From Planctomycetaceae bacterium (GTDB taxonomy: Bacteria > Planctomycetota > Phycisphaerae > Phycisphaerales > SM1A02): a stretch of 5,584 bases of DNA. Position numbers and translations under genes: made by a program. Location: positions 1 to 5,584 of the forward strand of contig NSIA01000172.1 of assembly GCA_002737585.1 (NCBI GenBank). The letters run 5' to 3'. Positions 1 through 5,584 of this stretch are shown one piece after another. Each line of letters begins with the position of its first letter. The stretch's first letter is position 1. The notes beneath the pieces were generated by a model. It was not told the DNA's origin. It made no database searches and worked only from the letters and a program-made list of their open reading frames with translations.

Positions 1-369
1 TTGCATGGGGTCAAGTGCAAAGATCCAGTCCCCGCGCGCCACGCGCATGCGACCTCGCCAGAGCGCGTCACCGGCAGCCAGCCACTTAGCGGTCTCCTTG
101 GGAACGTTGGCGCCGCGCACATCGCGCACATCACTCCACGCGACCGACTGCTGCTGCTCAAGGCCGCCGCGTCGAGTACGCACTTCGATGCCCGCGGGTC
201 CCACACTCACGATGTCTCCGTCAATGGACGGCGCACTGCCGCGGAGTTCAATGACGTCGGCGCACAGTGGCGCGTTGACCACGCCCATGGCGATCGTCAC
301 AGCAACGGTGGGAGCAAGCGTTCGCCATCCGCTCAACGTAACTCCGAAACGTAGCGATCGTGTGCTCAC
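1..369 (-). CDS. Secreted protein of unknown function, N-terminal 123 residues (3' end outside window)
   Basis: The minus-strand frame opening with GTG at 369-367 stays open to the window edge (123 codons). The GTG overlaps the TGA of the VWA gene as GTGA (369-366), which supports both this start and translational coupling. Residues 1-37 look like a Sec signal peptide: a basic N-region with R4, R7 and R16, then a hydrophobic stretch at about 18-35, with likely cleavage near C36-A37/D38. There is no proper lipobox. The mature part begins DVIELRG and continues with a probable beta-rich segment (GDIVSVGPAGIEV, then SVAWSDVRDV) at about residues 38-86. A Trp-containing segment follows (KWLAAGDALWRGR, about 95-107). 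I do not recognise a named family. The layout resembles exported planctomycete proteins with an SH3-like or barrel-like N-terminus, but that is inference. Its partner is probably the upstream VWA membrane protein. Confidence 0.72.
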   Translation of the reverse strand, partial: MSTRSLRFGVTLSGWRTLAPTVAVTIAMGVVNAPLCADVIELRGSAPSIDGDIVSVGPAGIEVRTRRGGLEQQQSVAWSDVRDVRGANVPKETAKWLAAGDALWRGRMRVARGDWIFALDPMQ

Positions 370-1481
370 GGCGGATTGTCTCCGTTGCCACCCTTCGGGC
401 GCACTTGCCGGAATTCACCATCGGCCTCCTGTGCTATTTGTCGCAATTGCTGACTGCCCGACTCATCGCCGAAGGCAATCGCGTTGATGGTGACGCGCTT
501 ACCACGCGCGTTCATCTGCCTGATCTGCGCGATCGATTCGGGCGGGATTTCACCATCGGAAAGGAAGAAGATCACGTCGGGGCGCGCGTCGAGTGCAAAC
601 ACCGCGCGAAACGCTGGTGTTGGCTCAGTACCGCCGGAAGGACCCACATTGTTCAACCACGTTTTAAGCTTCTTCACCATGCTTGAGCGCACGCGCTCCC
701 AGCGATCGCTGAATGCCCACGGCTCGGAGCTGTCGTAGAACACTACATAGACAGACGCAAAGTCCGGCAGTGCCACGATCGCCTTGTAGAGCTCCTGCTT
801 CGCTTCGCCAATGCGACCGTTGACCATTGATCCGCTCTTATCAACGATGAACGCAAACCGCGTGCCGCGACCGCCGACGCCAAAGAAACTCGTTCCGCCA
901 GCGCCGCCGCTCAGTCCGCCGCCACCGCCGCCGCCCGCACCGCCTGCGCCGCCGCCACCGCCGAAGCCGTCTCCACCGCCGCCACCCGGACCAAATCCGC
1001 CGAATCCGTCCGCGCCACCCTCGCCAAGTCCAGTGCCTTCGCCGAGTGCGCCAGCCAATGGGTCGTCATTCATGGTTGGCGCGGATGGCGCTTCCGAGGA
1101 TGCAATCTCTGGGCTCTGCGGCGCATCGCCCCCGGTCGCCGCGGTTGCTGTCTCCGCGTCGCCTGAGTCTTCCGGAAGCACTGACAATTCAATCATCGCC
1201 TCGCCGGGACGCGGCGCGCCGGCGCGATCAATGTTGGTCACCGCAAGCCACACCAGAAGGACGCCATGAATAGGCAAACTGAGCGCCAGCCCCAACAGCA
1301 TCCATCGCAGTCCCACCGTCCAAGCACGCGCGCCGCCCGGACGCGCCGCAGCATCCACGGGTTTACTGGCGGCAAGGATGGGCGACGGTGTGGCCACGGT
1401 CGCATGGTAGGTCGAAGCGGCTGCGGACCTCCCCCATTTCCCTGCCGCCGCGAGGGCGGTCGGGCATCTACCATGCGACAC
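366..1481 (-). CDS. Membrane-anchored VWA-domain protein with glycine-rich linker
   Basis: Up to 371 residues. One hydrophobic segment lies at about residues 61-81, preceded by R52 and R59, so the C-terminal part is probably extracytoplasmic. A Pro/Ala/Ser/acidic stretch (about 85-146) and a very glycine-rich linker (147-196) lead to a VWA domain at about 207-361. The MIDAS metal site appears complete: D214-x-S216-x-S218 in FIVDKSGSM, T285 in GGTEP, and D309 in FLSDGE. The domain should therefore bind a divalent metal and a protein ligand; the ligand is unknown. No catalytic domain is visible. The start is uncertain. The first in-frame start is GTG at 1481, but neither it nor GTG 1397 has a convincing ribosome binding site, and ATG 1301 would begin right at the membrane segment. 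The first ~29 residues of the longest form cover an inverted repeat and may be untranslated. The gene is divergent from pyrH and its stop overlaps the start of the next minus-strand gene. Confidence 0.86.
   Translation of the reverse strand: MSHGRCPTALAAAGKWGRSAAASTYHATVATPSPILAASKPVDAAARPGGARAWTVGLRWMLLGLALSLPIHGVLLVWLAVTNIDRAGAPRPGEAMIELSVLPEDSGDAETATAATGGDAPQSPEIASSEAPSAPTMNDDPLAGALGEGTGLGEGGADGFGGFGPGGGGGDGFGGGGGAGGAGGGGGGGLSGGAGGTSFFGVGGRGTRFAFIVDKSGSMVNGRIGEAKQELYKAIVALPDFASVYVVFYDSSEPWAFSDRWERVRSSMVKKLKTWLNNVGPSGGTEPTPAFRAVFALDARPDVIFFLSDGEIPPESIAQIRQMNARGKRVTINAIAFGDESGSQQLRQIAQEADGEFRQVRPKGGNGDNPP
894..1043 (-). repeat. Low-complexity glycine-rich coding tract
   Basis: This tract encodes residues 147-196 of the VWA protein, mostly glycine with scattered Ala, Phe, Asp and Leu. 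On the plus strand it reads as runs of gcc/ccg/cca triplets. The units are imperfect, so it is a low-complexity linker and not a clean tandem repeat. It probably acts as a flexible spacer between the membrane anchor and the VWA domain. Such tracts are prone to length change by replication slippage. Confidence 0.8.
1399..1479. repeat. Perfect 12-bp inverted repeat upstream of pyrH
   Basis: The arm gtcgcatggtag (1399-1410) is the exact reverse complement of ctaccatgcgac (1468-1479), with 57 bases between. A smaller hairpin, ccgcc/ggcgg with a five-base loop (1445-1459), lies inside. The arms sit in the control region between the divergent VWA gene and pyrH, within the doubtful 5' end of the VWA reading frame. 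Paired sites for a dimeric regulator or a long RNA stem are both possible. No known operator was recognised. Confidence 0.6.
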
Positions 1482-1519
1482 CCCCGGCGCGTGTGCGCCA
1501 CAATCAAACTGGAGGACGC
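1482..1519 (+). promoter_or_regulatory. Divergent intergenic gap with pyrH ribosome binding site
   Basis: The Shine-Dalgarno sequence ggagg at 1511-1515 lies four bases before the GTG at 1520 and decides the pyrH start. Upstream is a short dyad, ggcgc-gtgt-gcgcc (1486-1499), that could form a five-base-pair hairpin. Promoters for both divergent units should lie in or around this gap, between about 1400 and 1519, but I could not identify convincing -35/-10 pairs. Confidence 0.55.
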
Positions 1520-2245
1520 GTGGCCAAGCGCTTCGAACGAGTGGTGCTGAAAGTGAGCGGCGAGAGCCTCTCGAAGCCCGGAGAACTGGGCATTGATCCC
1601 GAGGAGCTTGGTCTCCTTGCGGACGAGATCGCCGACGCGTACCGCAAGGCCAGCCCCGTGCAATTGGCAGTGGTGGTGGGTGGTGGCAACATCATCCGCG
1701 GCGCGCGACTTGCTGCCACTGGCAAGGTGGATCAGTCGACCGCCGACTACATGGGCATGCTGGGCACCGTGATCAACGGGCTGGCGCTGAAGGAAGCCCT
1801 TTCGCATGTCGGTATTGAGGCGCGCGTCATGAGTGCCATCAATCTGACTGCCGTTGCCGAGCCGTTCATTCGCGCACGCGCGATCCGCCACCTTGAGAAG
1901 GGGCGCGTGGTGATCCTGGTTGCGGGAACCGGTAATCCATTCTTCACGACCGACACCTGCGCCAGTCTGCGCGGCATTGAACTCGGTGCGCAGGCTGTGC
2001 TGAAGGCAACCAAGGTCGACGGCATCTACACCGCTGATCCGAAGAAGGACCCGAAGGCCACGCGTTACGAGAAGCTGAAGTTCTCCGAAGCGGTCGAGAA
2101 GAAACTGGCGGTCATGGATCTCACCGCACTCACCATGTGCATGGAGCATTCGCTGCCAGTAGTGGTGTTTGACTTCCGAACCAAGGGCAACATCCAACGA
2201 GTGCTTGAGGGCGATTCAAGCGTCGGCACTGTCGTTACCAACTGA
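1520..2245 (+). CDS. pyrH: UMP kinase (uridylate kinase)
   Basis: Phosphorylates UMP to UDP with ATP in the cytoplasm, a required step of pyrimidine nucleotide synthesis. The bacterial enzyme is typically a hexamer of the amino-acid-kinase fold, activated by GTP and inhibited by UTP. The protein is 241 residues, the usual length. Visible motifs are KVSGESL (11-17, phosphate-binding start), GGGNIIRG (54-61), the STADYMGMLGTVINGL block (73-88), GTGNPFFTTDT (136-146, UMP contact region) and KVDGIYTADP (165-174, nucleotide site). GTG at 1520 is chosen because it follows ggagg and puts KVSGE about ten residues from the N-terminus, as in the family; the frame is open further upstream, but that part looks non-coding. 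It is the first gene of the plus-strand cluster, 39 bases before frr. The pyrH-frr order is widespread in bacteria, but the usual rpsB-tsf neighbours are not directly upstream here. Confidence 0.97.
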   Translation: MAKRFERVVLKVSGESLSKPGELGIDPEELGLLADEIADAYRKASPVQLAVVVGGGNIIRGARLAATGKVDQSTADYMGMLGTVINGLALKEALSHVGIEARVMSAINLTAVAEPFIRARAIRHLEKGRVVILVAGTGNPFFTTDTCASLRGIELGAQAVLKATKVDGIYTADPKKDPKATRYEKLKFSEAVEKKLAVMDLTALTMCMEHSLPVVVFDFRTKGNIQRVLEGDSSVGTVVTN

Positions 2246-2264
2246 AGCAGGCGCAACTGCGCAC

Positions 2265-2281
2265 CAATTGAAAGGCAATTG
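2265..2281 (+). promoter_or_regulatory. frr ribosome binding site in a small hairpin loop
   Basis: Two copies of caattg (2265-2270 and 2276-2281), each itself palindromic, flank aaagg (2271-2275). The aaagg is the best Shine-Dalgarno match for the frr ATG at 2285, nine bases away. The copies could pair as a six-base-pair stem with the site in the loop. The spacing favours ATG 2285 over the in-frame TTG at 2279. Whether the AU-rich stem has any regulatory effect is unknown. Confidence 0.5.
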
Positions 2282-2284
2282 AAC

Positions 2285-2851
2285 ATGGATATCGATACAA
2301 CACTGCTTGAAGCCGAAGACCGCATGAGCACCAGCGTGGACTATTTCCAGCGCGAACTGCGTGGCATGCGCACTGGTCGCGCCACCACCGCGCTGCTGGA
2401 ATACGTCAAGGTTGAGTATTACGGCTCAAGCACTGACCTGCGCGAACTGGCGGCGATCAACGTTGCTGATGCAACGACGTTGCTGGTCAAGCCGTTCGAT
2501 CCCAGTTCCAAGACGGAAATTGTCAAGGCCATTGAGTCTGCAGGTATCGGCGTTCGTGCCATGGCTGAAGGTCCCGCGGTGCGCGTCAGCGTGCCAGCAC
2601 CCAGTTCTGATCGCCGTAAGCAATTGATCACCCAGGTCAAGAAAGCGTCCGAGGATTCCAAGGTGGTCATTCGCAACGAACGTCGCGATGCCAACAAGGC
2701 GATCGATGCAATGCTTGCGGATAAGAAGGCCGGCGTGACTGAAGATCAAGCCGAAGCCGCCAAGGAAAGCATGGACGAACTGACCAAGAAGTACACCAAG
2801 AAGATCGATGAGTTCTTGGAGAAGAAGATCACTGAGATCGAGGAAGTCTGA
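2285..2851 (+). CDS. frr: Ribosome recycling factor
   Basis: With EF-G, it splits the post-termination ribosome so that subunits can be reused. The protein has 188 residues, close to the usual ~185. Domain I (a three-helix bundle) is built from about residues 1-30 and 105-188, and domain II from about 31-104. Conserved stretches are MRTGRATTALLE (28-39), VEYYGSSTDLRELA (43-56), VKPFDPSS (68-75), the IRNERRDANKAID stretch (129-141) with the conserved basic residues, and the charged C-terminal helix ending KKITEIEEV. I see no missing key region. It lies 39 bases after pyrH and 22 bases before nrdR, on the same strand, so cotranscription is likely. Confidence 0.98.
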   Translation: MDIDTTLLEAEDRMSTSVDYFQRELRGMRTGRATTALLEYVKVEYYGSSTDLRELAAINVADATTLLVKPFDPSSKTEIVKAIESAGIGVRAMAEGPAVRVSVPAPSSDRRKQLITQVKKASEDSKVVIRNERRDANKAIDAMLADKKAGVTEDQAEAAKESMDELTKKYTKKIDEFLEKKITEIEEV

Positions 2852-2873
2852 GCAGTTCCGACTGCAACGCATC

Positions 2874-3371
2874 ATGCACTGCCCCTACTGTGACCGTGAC
2901 AAAGACAAGGTGATCGACAGCCGCCCGAGCGACTCGGGCGATGCGATCCGTCGTCGTCGCGAGTGCTTGGCATGCAGCAAGCGGTTCACTACGTATGAGC
3001 GTGTTGAACGCACGGAGCGATTGATGGTGATCAAGCGTGATGGGACGCGGGTGCCGTTCAATCCGGAGAACATCATGCGCGGCATCGTGGCGGCGTGCGG
3101 TAAGCGGCCGGTGCCAGCGACTGAGAAGGAACGCGTGATCCGCGAGGTGGAAGAAGAGATGCACCGCGAGTTTGAGCGCGAGGTGCCCAGCCGCGCGATC
3201 GGCAAGCGGGTCGCGGACAAGTTGCGCGCGGTGGACCACGTGGCGTACATCCGCTTTGCAAGCGAGTACTACCAATTCAGCACCATGGGCGAATTCCAGC
3301 GAGAGTTGGACGATTTGGCAGACAGAACCAGCCCGGCGCCCGGTCATCCCGACCTGTTTTCAGGTCAGTGA
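2874..3371 (+). CDS. nrdR: Transcriptional repressor NrdR
   Basis: NrdR represses ribonucleotide reductase genes by binding NrdR boxes and senses ATP/dATP through its ATP-cone. The protein has 165 residues. The N-terminal zinc ribbon is complete: C3-x2-C6 and C31-x2-C34, with the family signature RRRREC (26-31) and KRFTTYERVE (36-45). The ATP-cone occupies about residues 49-140, including KRDGTRVPFNPENIMRGI and ACGKRPV. The ending VAYIRFASEYYQF then GEFQREL is typical. A short tail (TSPAPGHPDLFSGQ) makes it about 10-15 residues longer than many relatives. ATG 2874 is chosen because it gives MHCPYC, the standard start; no strong Shine-Dalgarno is visible, so translation may depend on ribosomes finishing frr 22 bases upstream. 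The genes it controls are not in the window, and I saw no NrdR box. Confidence 0.97.
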   Translation: MHCPYCDRDKDKVIDSRPSDSGDAIRRRRECLACSKRFTTYERVERTERLMVIKRDGTRVPFNPENIMRGIVAACGKRPVPATEKERVIREVEEEMHREFEREVPSRAIGKRVADKLRAVDHVAYIRFASEYYQFSTMGEFQRELDDLADRTSPAPGHPDLFSGQ

Positions 3372-3375
3372 CCTG
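3351..3375 (+). promoter_or_regulatory. Overlapping alternative hairpins at the end of nrdR, upstream of thrS
   Basis: Three copies of one hexamer occur in alternating orientation: gacctg (3351-3356), caggtc (3361-3366) and gacctg (3370-3375). The first and second can pair around a tttt loop (3351-3366). The second and third form a perfect 7-bp dyad, caggtca-g-tgacctg (3361-3375). The two structures share the middle arm, so they exclude each other in RNA. The nrdR stop codon (3369-3371) lies inside, and thrS starts 28 bases further on. No U-tract follows, so this is not an intrinsic terminator. As DNA, the 15-base dyad could be an operator. Confidence 0.5.
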
Positions 3376-3403
3376 CATCTAAATTCGGTAGCCTCTGCGT
3401 CCC

Positions 3404-5482
3404 ATGCCACGGATCACGCTCCCCGACGGAACAGTCAAGGATTTCACCGCACCCGTTACCGCCGCCGAGGTTGCTGCCTCGATCGGTGCCGGTCTCGCCA
3501 AAGCCGCCATCGGCGCCAAGGTGAACGGCGAGCTGCGCGACCTCTCCACGCGCCTCACCACCGACTGCTCGCTCTCCATCGTCACGCCCAAGAAGCGTGA
3601 AGGCGGCGCCGATCCAGATGGCCTGTTCCTCGTCCGCCACAGCGCCGCGCACGTGATGGCTGAGGCCATTCAACGCCTCTTTCCGAATGCCAAACTTGTC
3701 TACGGTCCACCGGTTGACACCGGCTTCTATTACGACATCAGTTTCGACGGCGGACGATCCATGTCCACCGACGACTTCGCCGCCGTTGAAGCAGAGATGG
3801 CAAAGATCGTCGCCGAGAACCGCCCGTTCACGCGCTATGACATGCCTGCCGCTGAGGGACTCAAGAAGGTCCAGTCCGAAGGATCGAAGTACAAACTCGA
3901 CAACGCCGAACGCGCCTGCGTTGCTGGCAGCGAGACGCTGAGTTGGTATGCCACTGGCACACCAGGTAGCGGCTGGGAAGACTTATGCCGCGGACCGCAC
4001 GTTCCAACCACCGGAAAGATCGGCGCGTTCAAAGTCACAAGCCTCGCTTCCAGCTATTGGAAAGGCGACGAAACCAGCGATCGCCTCACGCGCGTGTACG
4101 GAACCGCCTTCGCCACCAAGGAAGAACTTGCAGCGCACATCGCCCTGCTTGACGAAGCCAAGAAGCGCGACCACCGCGTGCTCGGCAAGCAACTGCGCCT
4201 CTTCCACATTGATGAAATGGTTGGCCAAGGCCTGATCCTGTGGACGCCCAACGGCGCCGTCATTCGTCAAGAACTGCAGACATTCATCAGCGACGAACTG
4301 CGCAAGCAGGGCTACAGCCAAGTCTTCACGCCGCACATCGGCAAGCTTGATCTGTACCGCACCAGCGGTCACTTCCCCTATTACCGCGAGAGTCAATATC
4401 CGCCGCTCGTGGAACATGACCAACTCAGCCAACTCGCCAAAGAGGGCTGCAGCTGCGGCGACCTAGTGAATCGCATGGAGAAGGGCGAGATCGACGGCTA
4501 TCTCTTGAAGCCGATGAACTGCCCGCATCACATTCGCATCTTCGCAAGCAGCCCACACAGTTACCGCGATATGCCGGTGCGCCTCGCCGAATTCGGCACC
4601 GTGTACCGCTGGGAACAGTCCGGCGAAATCGGCGGCATGACGCGCGTCCGCGGCTTCACGCAAGATGACGCGCATCTCTTTGTTCGCGAAGACCAAGTGG
4701 CAGAAGAAGTGCTCGGCTGCCTGAGCCTGGTCAAACTGATCTTCGGCACACTCGGTATGAATGAATACCGCGTGCGCGTTGGTCTGCGCGACCCGGACAG
4801 CGCCAAGTATGTGGGCGACCCCAAGAACTGGGACAAGGCCGAAGAAGCCTGCCGCGCTGCCGCAAAGACGCTCGGCGTTCCGTTCAGCGAAGAGCCCGGC
4901 GAAGCTGCGTTCTATGGGCCAAAGATTGACTTCATCGTCAAGGATGTCATCGGCCGCAGTTGGCAGCTTGGCACCGTGCAGGTGGACTACAACCTGCCGA
5001 TCCGCTTCGACCTCTCCTACAACGGCGCGGACAACCAGCAACATCGCCCGGTGATGATCCACCGCGCCCCGTTCGGAAGTATGGAACGATTCGTCGGTTG
5101 CTTGATCGAACACTTCGCGGGCGCGTTCCCGCTGTGGCTTGCACCGGAACAAGTCCGCGTGCTGCCGATCAGCGAGAAGAGCAATGATTACGCGCGCGAG
5201 CTGTACAACGCGCTGCGCGCCGCCGGTCTGCGCGTCACGATCGATGACGGCAACGACCGCGTCCAAGGCAAGATCAAGGACGCCAGCGATATGAAGGTGC
5301 CCTACTGCGCCGTGGTCGGCCCGCGCGACGCCGAAGGCCGCAAGGTCAGCGTCCGCGCGTTCGGCACGGAAGCAAACTTGGGCGAGATCGGTTTCGACGC
5401 GTTTGTTGACGGCCTGGTGCGCGAGTACCGCACCCGCGGCGCAGAGACGGTCAAGGGGGGGATGGGCGCGCCGGTCAAGTGA
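3404..5482 (+). CDS. thrS: Threonyl-tRNA synthetase
   Basis: Charges tRNA-Thr with threonine and edits mischarged Ser-tRNA-Thr. The protein has 692 residues, against about 640 in E. coli. Order: TGS domain (about 1-62); editing domain with HSAAH (H79, H83) and DLCRGPH (C195, H199), so proofreading appears intact; class II catalytic core (about 255-580); anticodon-binding domain (about 585-680). The catalytic zinc ligands are C373 (in MNCPHH), H424 (DDAHLF) and H553 (MIHRA). Motif 2 carries R402 (VYRWEQSG) and motif 3 carries R562 (GSMERF). An insertion of roughly 26 residues just before C373 (about 336-365), containing C349-S-C351, accounts for about half of the extra length. Start ATG 3404 gives the normal TGS beginning MPRITLPDG. 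No good Shine-Dalgarno is seen; the 32-base gap after nrdR is too short for a T-box, but holds part of the dyad and an AT-rich patch (3379-3385). Confidence 0.98.
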   Translation: MPRITLPDGTVKDFTAPVTAAEVAASIGAGLAKAAIGAKVNGELRDLSTRLTTDCSLSIVTPKKREGGADPDGLFLVRHSAAHVMAEAIQRLFPNAKLVYGPPVDTGFYYDISFDGGRSMSTDDFAAVEAEMAKIVAENRPFTRYDMPAAEGLKKVQSEGSKYKLDNAERACVAGSETLSWYATGTPGSGWEDLCRGPHVPTTGKIGAFKVTSLASSYWKGDETSDRLTRVYGTAFATKEELAAHIALLDEAKKRDHRVLGKQLRLFHIDEMVGQGLILWTPNGAVIRQELQTFISDELRKQGYSQVFTPHIGKLDLYRTSGHFPYYRESQYPPLVEHDQLSQLAKEGCSCGDLVNRMEKGEIDGYLLKPMNCPHHIRIFASSPHSYRDMPVRLAEFGTVYRWEQSGEIGGMTRVRGFTQDDAHLFVREDQVAEEVLGCLSLVKLIFGTLGMNEYRVRVGLRDPDSAKYVGDPKNWDKAEEACRAAAKTLGVPFSEEPGEAAFYGPKIDFIVKDVIGRSWQLGTVQVDYNLPIRFDLSYNGADNQQHRPVMIHRAPFGSMERFVGCLIEHFAGAFPLWLAPEQVRVLPISEKSNDYARELYNALRAAGLRVTIDDGNDRVQGKIKDASDMKVPYCAVVGPRDAEGRKVSVRAFGTEANLGEIGFDAFVDGLVREYRTRGAETVKGGMGAPVK

Positions 5483-5584
5483 CTGGCGGTGGTCGCCCGA
5501 AGGTACGCACACGCTGCTTCTCGGCAACGCCGCGGGATCAACACGGTGGGTTGGCGCCAGCCTTGCCGCGGCCTCTAATCGCTA
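5483..5584. other. Short tail after thrS with no assignable gene
   Basis: No protein, RNA gene or intrinsic terminator can be supported here. Short palindromes occur (tggcgcca at 5552-5559; ccgcgg twice, near 5530 and 5566), but none is followed by a T-run. A GTG at 5479 overlaps the thrS stop as GTGA and opens a frame to the window end, but its 35 codons resemble nothing I recognise. Confidence 0.5.

Noticed and set aside
1..487. Two plus-strand open frames (117 and 160 residues) at the left edge
   Set aside because: They are His/Arg/Ser-rich with no domain and lie opposite a minus-strand frame with a signal peptide and a coupled GTGA start.
894..1043. CRISPR-like or tandem-repeat array
   Set aside because: The units are irregular triplets encoding glycine, with no regular repeat-spacer pattern.
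811..1269. Plus-strand proline-rich open frame (152 residues)
   Set aside because: It is the antisense image of the glycine-rich VWA linker: GGN codons read as CC-rich triplets on the other strand. There is no ribosome binding site or domain.
1238..2197. Long minus-strand open frame opposite pyrH (319 residues)
   Set aside because: It lies antisense to a strongly conserved gene and also overlaps the VWA gene in another frame. Such frames are common opposite high-GC genes, and the product shows no recognisable domain.
3351..3366. gacctg-tttt-caggtc as an intrinsic terminator of nrdR
   Set aside because: The T-run is in the loop, not after the stem, and the stem is only six base pairs inside the coding end of nrdR.
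3372..3403. T-box leader for thrS
   Set aside because: The gap is only 32 bases and has no T-box motif, specifier stem or terminator.
4463..5527. Long minus-strand open frame opposite thrS (354 residues)
   Set aside because: The opposite strand encodes an intact ThrRS catalytic and anticodon-binding region. The antisense product has no recognisable motif.
5479..5584. Possible new plus-strand gene starting at GTG 5479, overlapping the thrS stop as GTGA
   Set aside because: Only 35 codons are visible, there is no well-placed ribosome binding site, and the sequence is unrecognised. Another frame is equally open here, so the overlap alone is not enough.

Overview
The window is GC-rich, densely coding bacterial DNA. 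It holds four recognisable housekeeping genes on the plus strand and two envelope-type genes on the minus strand. The best guess for the source is a planctomycete, perhaps of the Phycisphaerae or a related lineage. That guess rests on the style of the minus-strand proteins: a von Willebrand A (VWA) protein with a membrane anchor, a glycine-rich spacer and a 'FFGV-G-RG-RFAFIVDKSGSM' type junction, next to a secreted protein with a 'DVIEL...GDIVSVGPAGIEV...V-W-DV' pattern. It also rests on the form of the threonyl-tRNA synthetase. This is recollection of family style, not a database result.

Layout: minus strand, positions 1 to about 1481, holds a VWA-domain membrane protein followed by the start of a secreted protein whose 3' end lies outside the window. 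The two genes overlap by four bases (GTGA) and look translationally coupled. A divergent control region at about 1399-1519 contains a perfect 12-bp inverted repeat and smaller hairpins. Plus strand, 1520 to 5482, holds pyrH (UMP kinase), frr (ribosome recycling factor), nrdR (ribonucleotide reductase repressor) and thrS (threonyl-tRNA synthetase). The gaps between them are 39, 22 and 32 bases, so they are probably one operon joining pyrimidine nucleotide supply, dNTP control and translation. The last 102 bases after thrS show no gene or terminator that I can support.

I see no CRISPR array, transposon, tRNA or rRNA, and no clear sign of a new defence or mobile system. The items most worth a second look are small. 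They are the overlapping, mutually exclusive hairpins at the nrdR-thrS junction, the inverted repeat between the divergent units, a roughly 26-residue Cys-containing insertion in the catalytic domain of ThrRS, and the pairing of pyrH-frr with nrdR-thrS without rpsB-tsf directly upstream.
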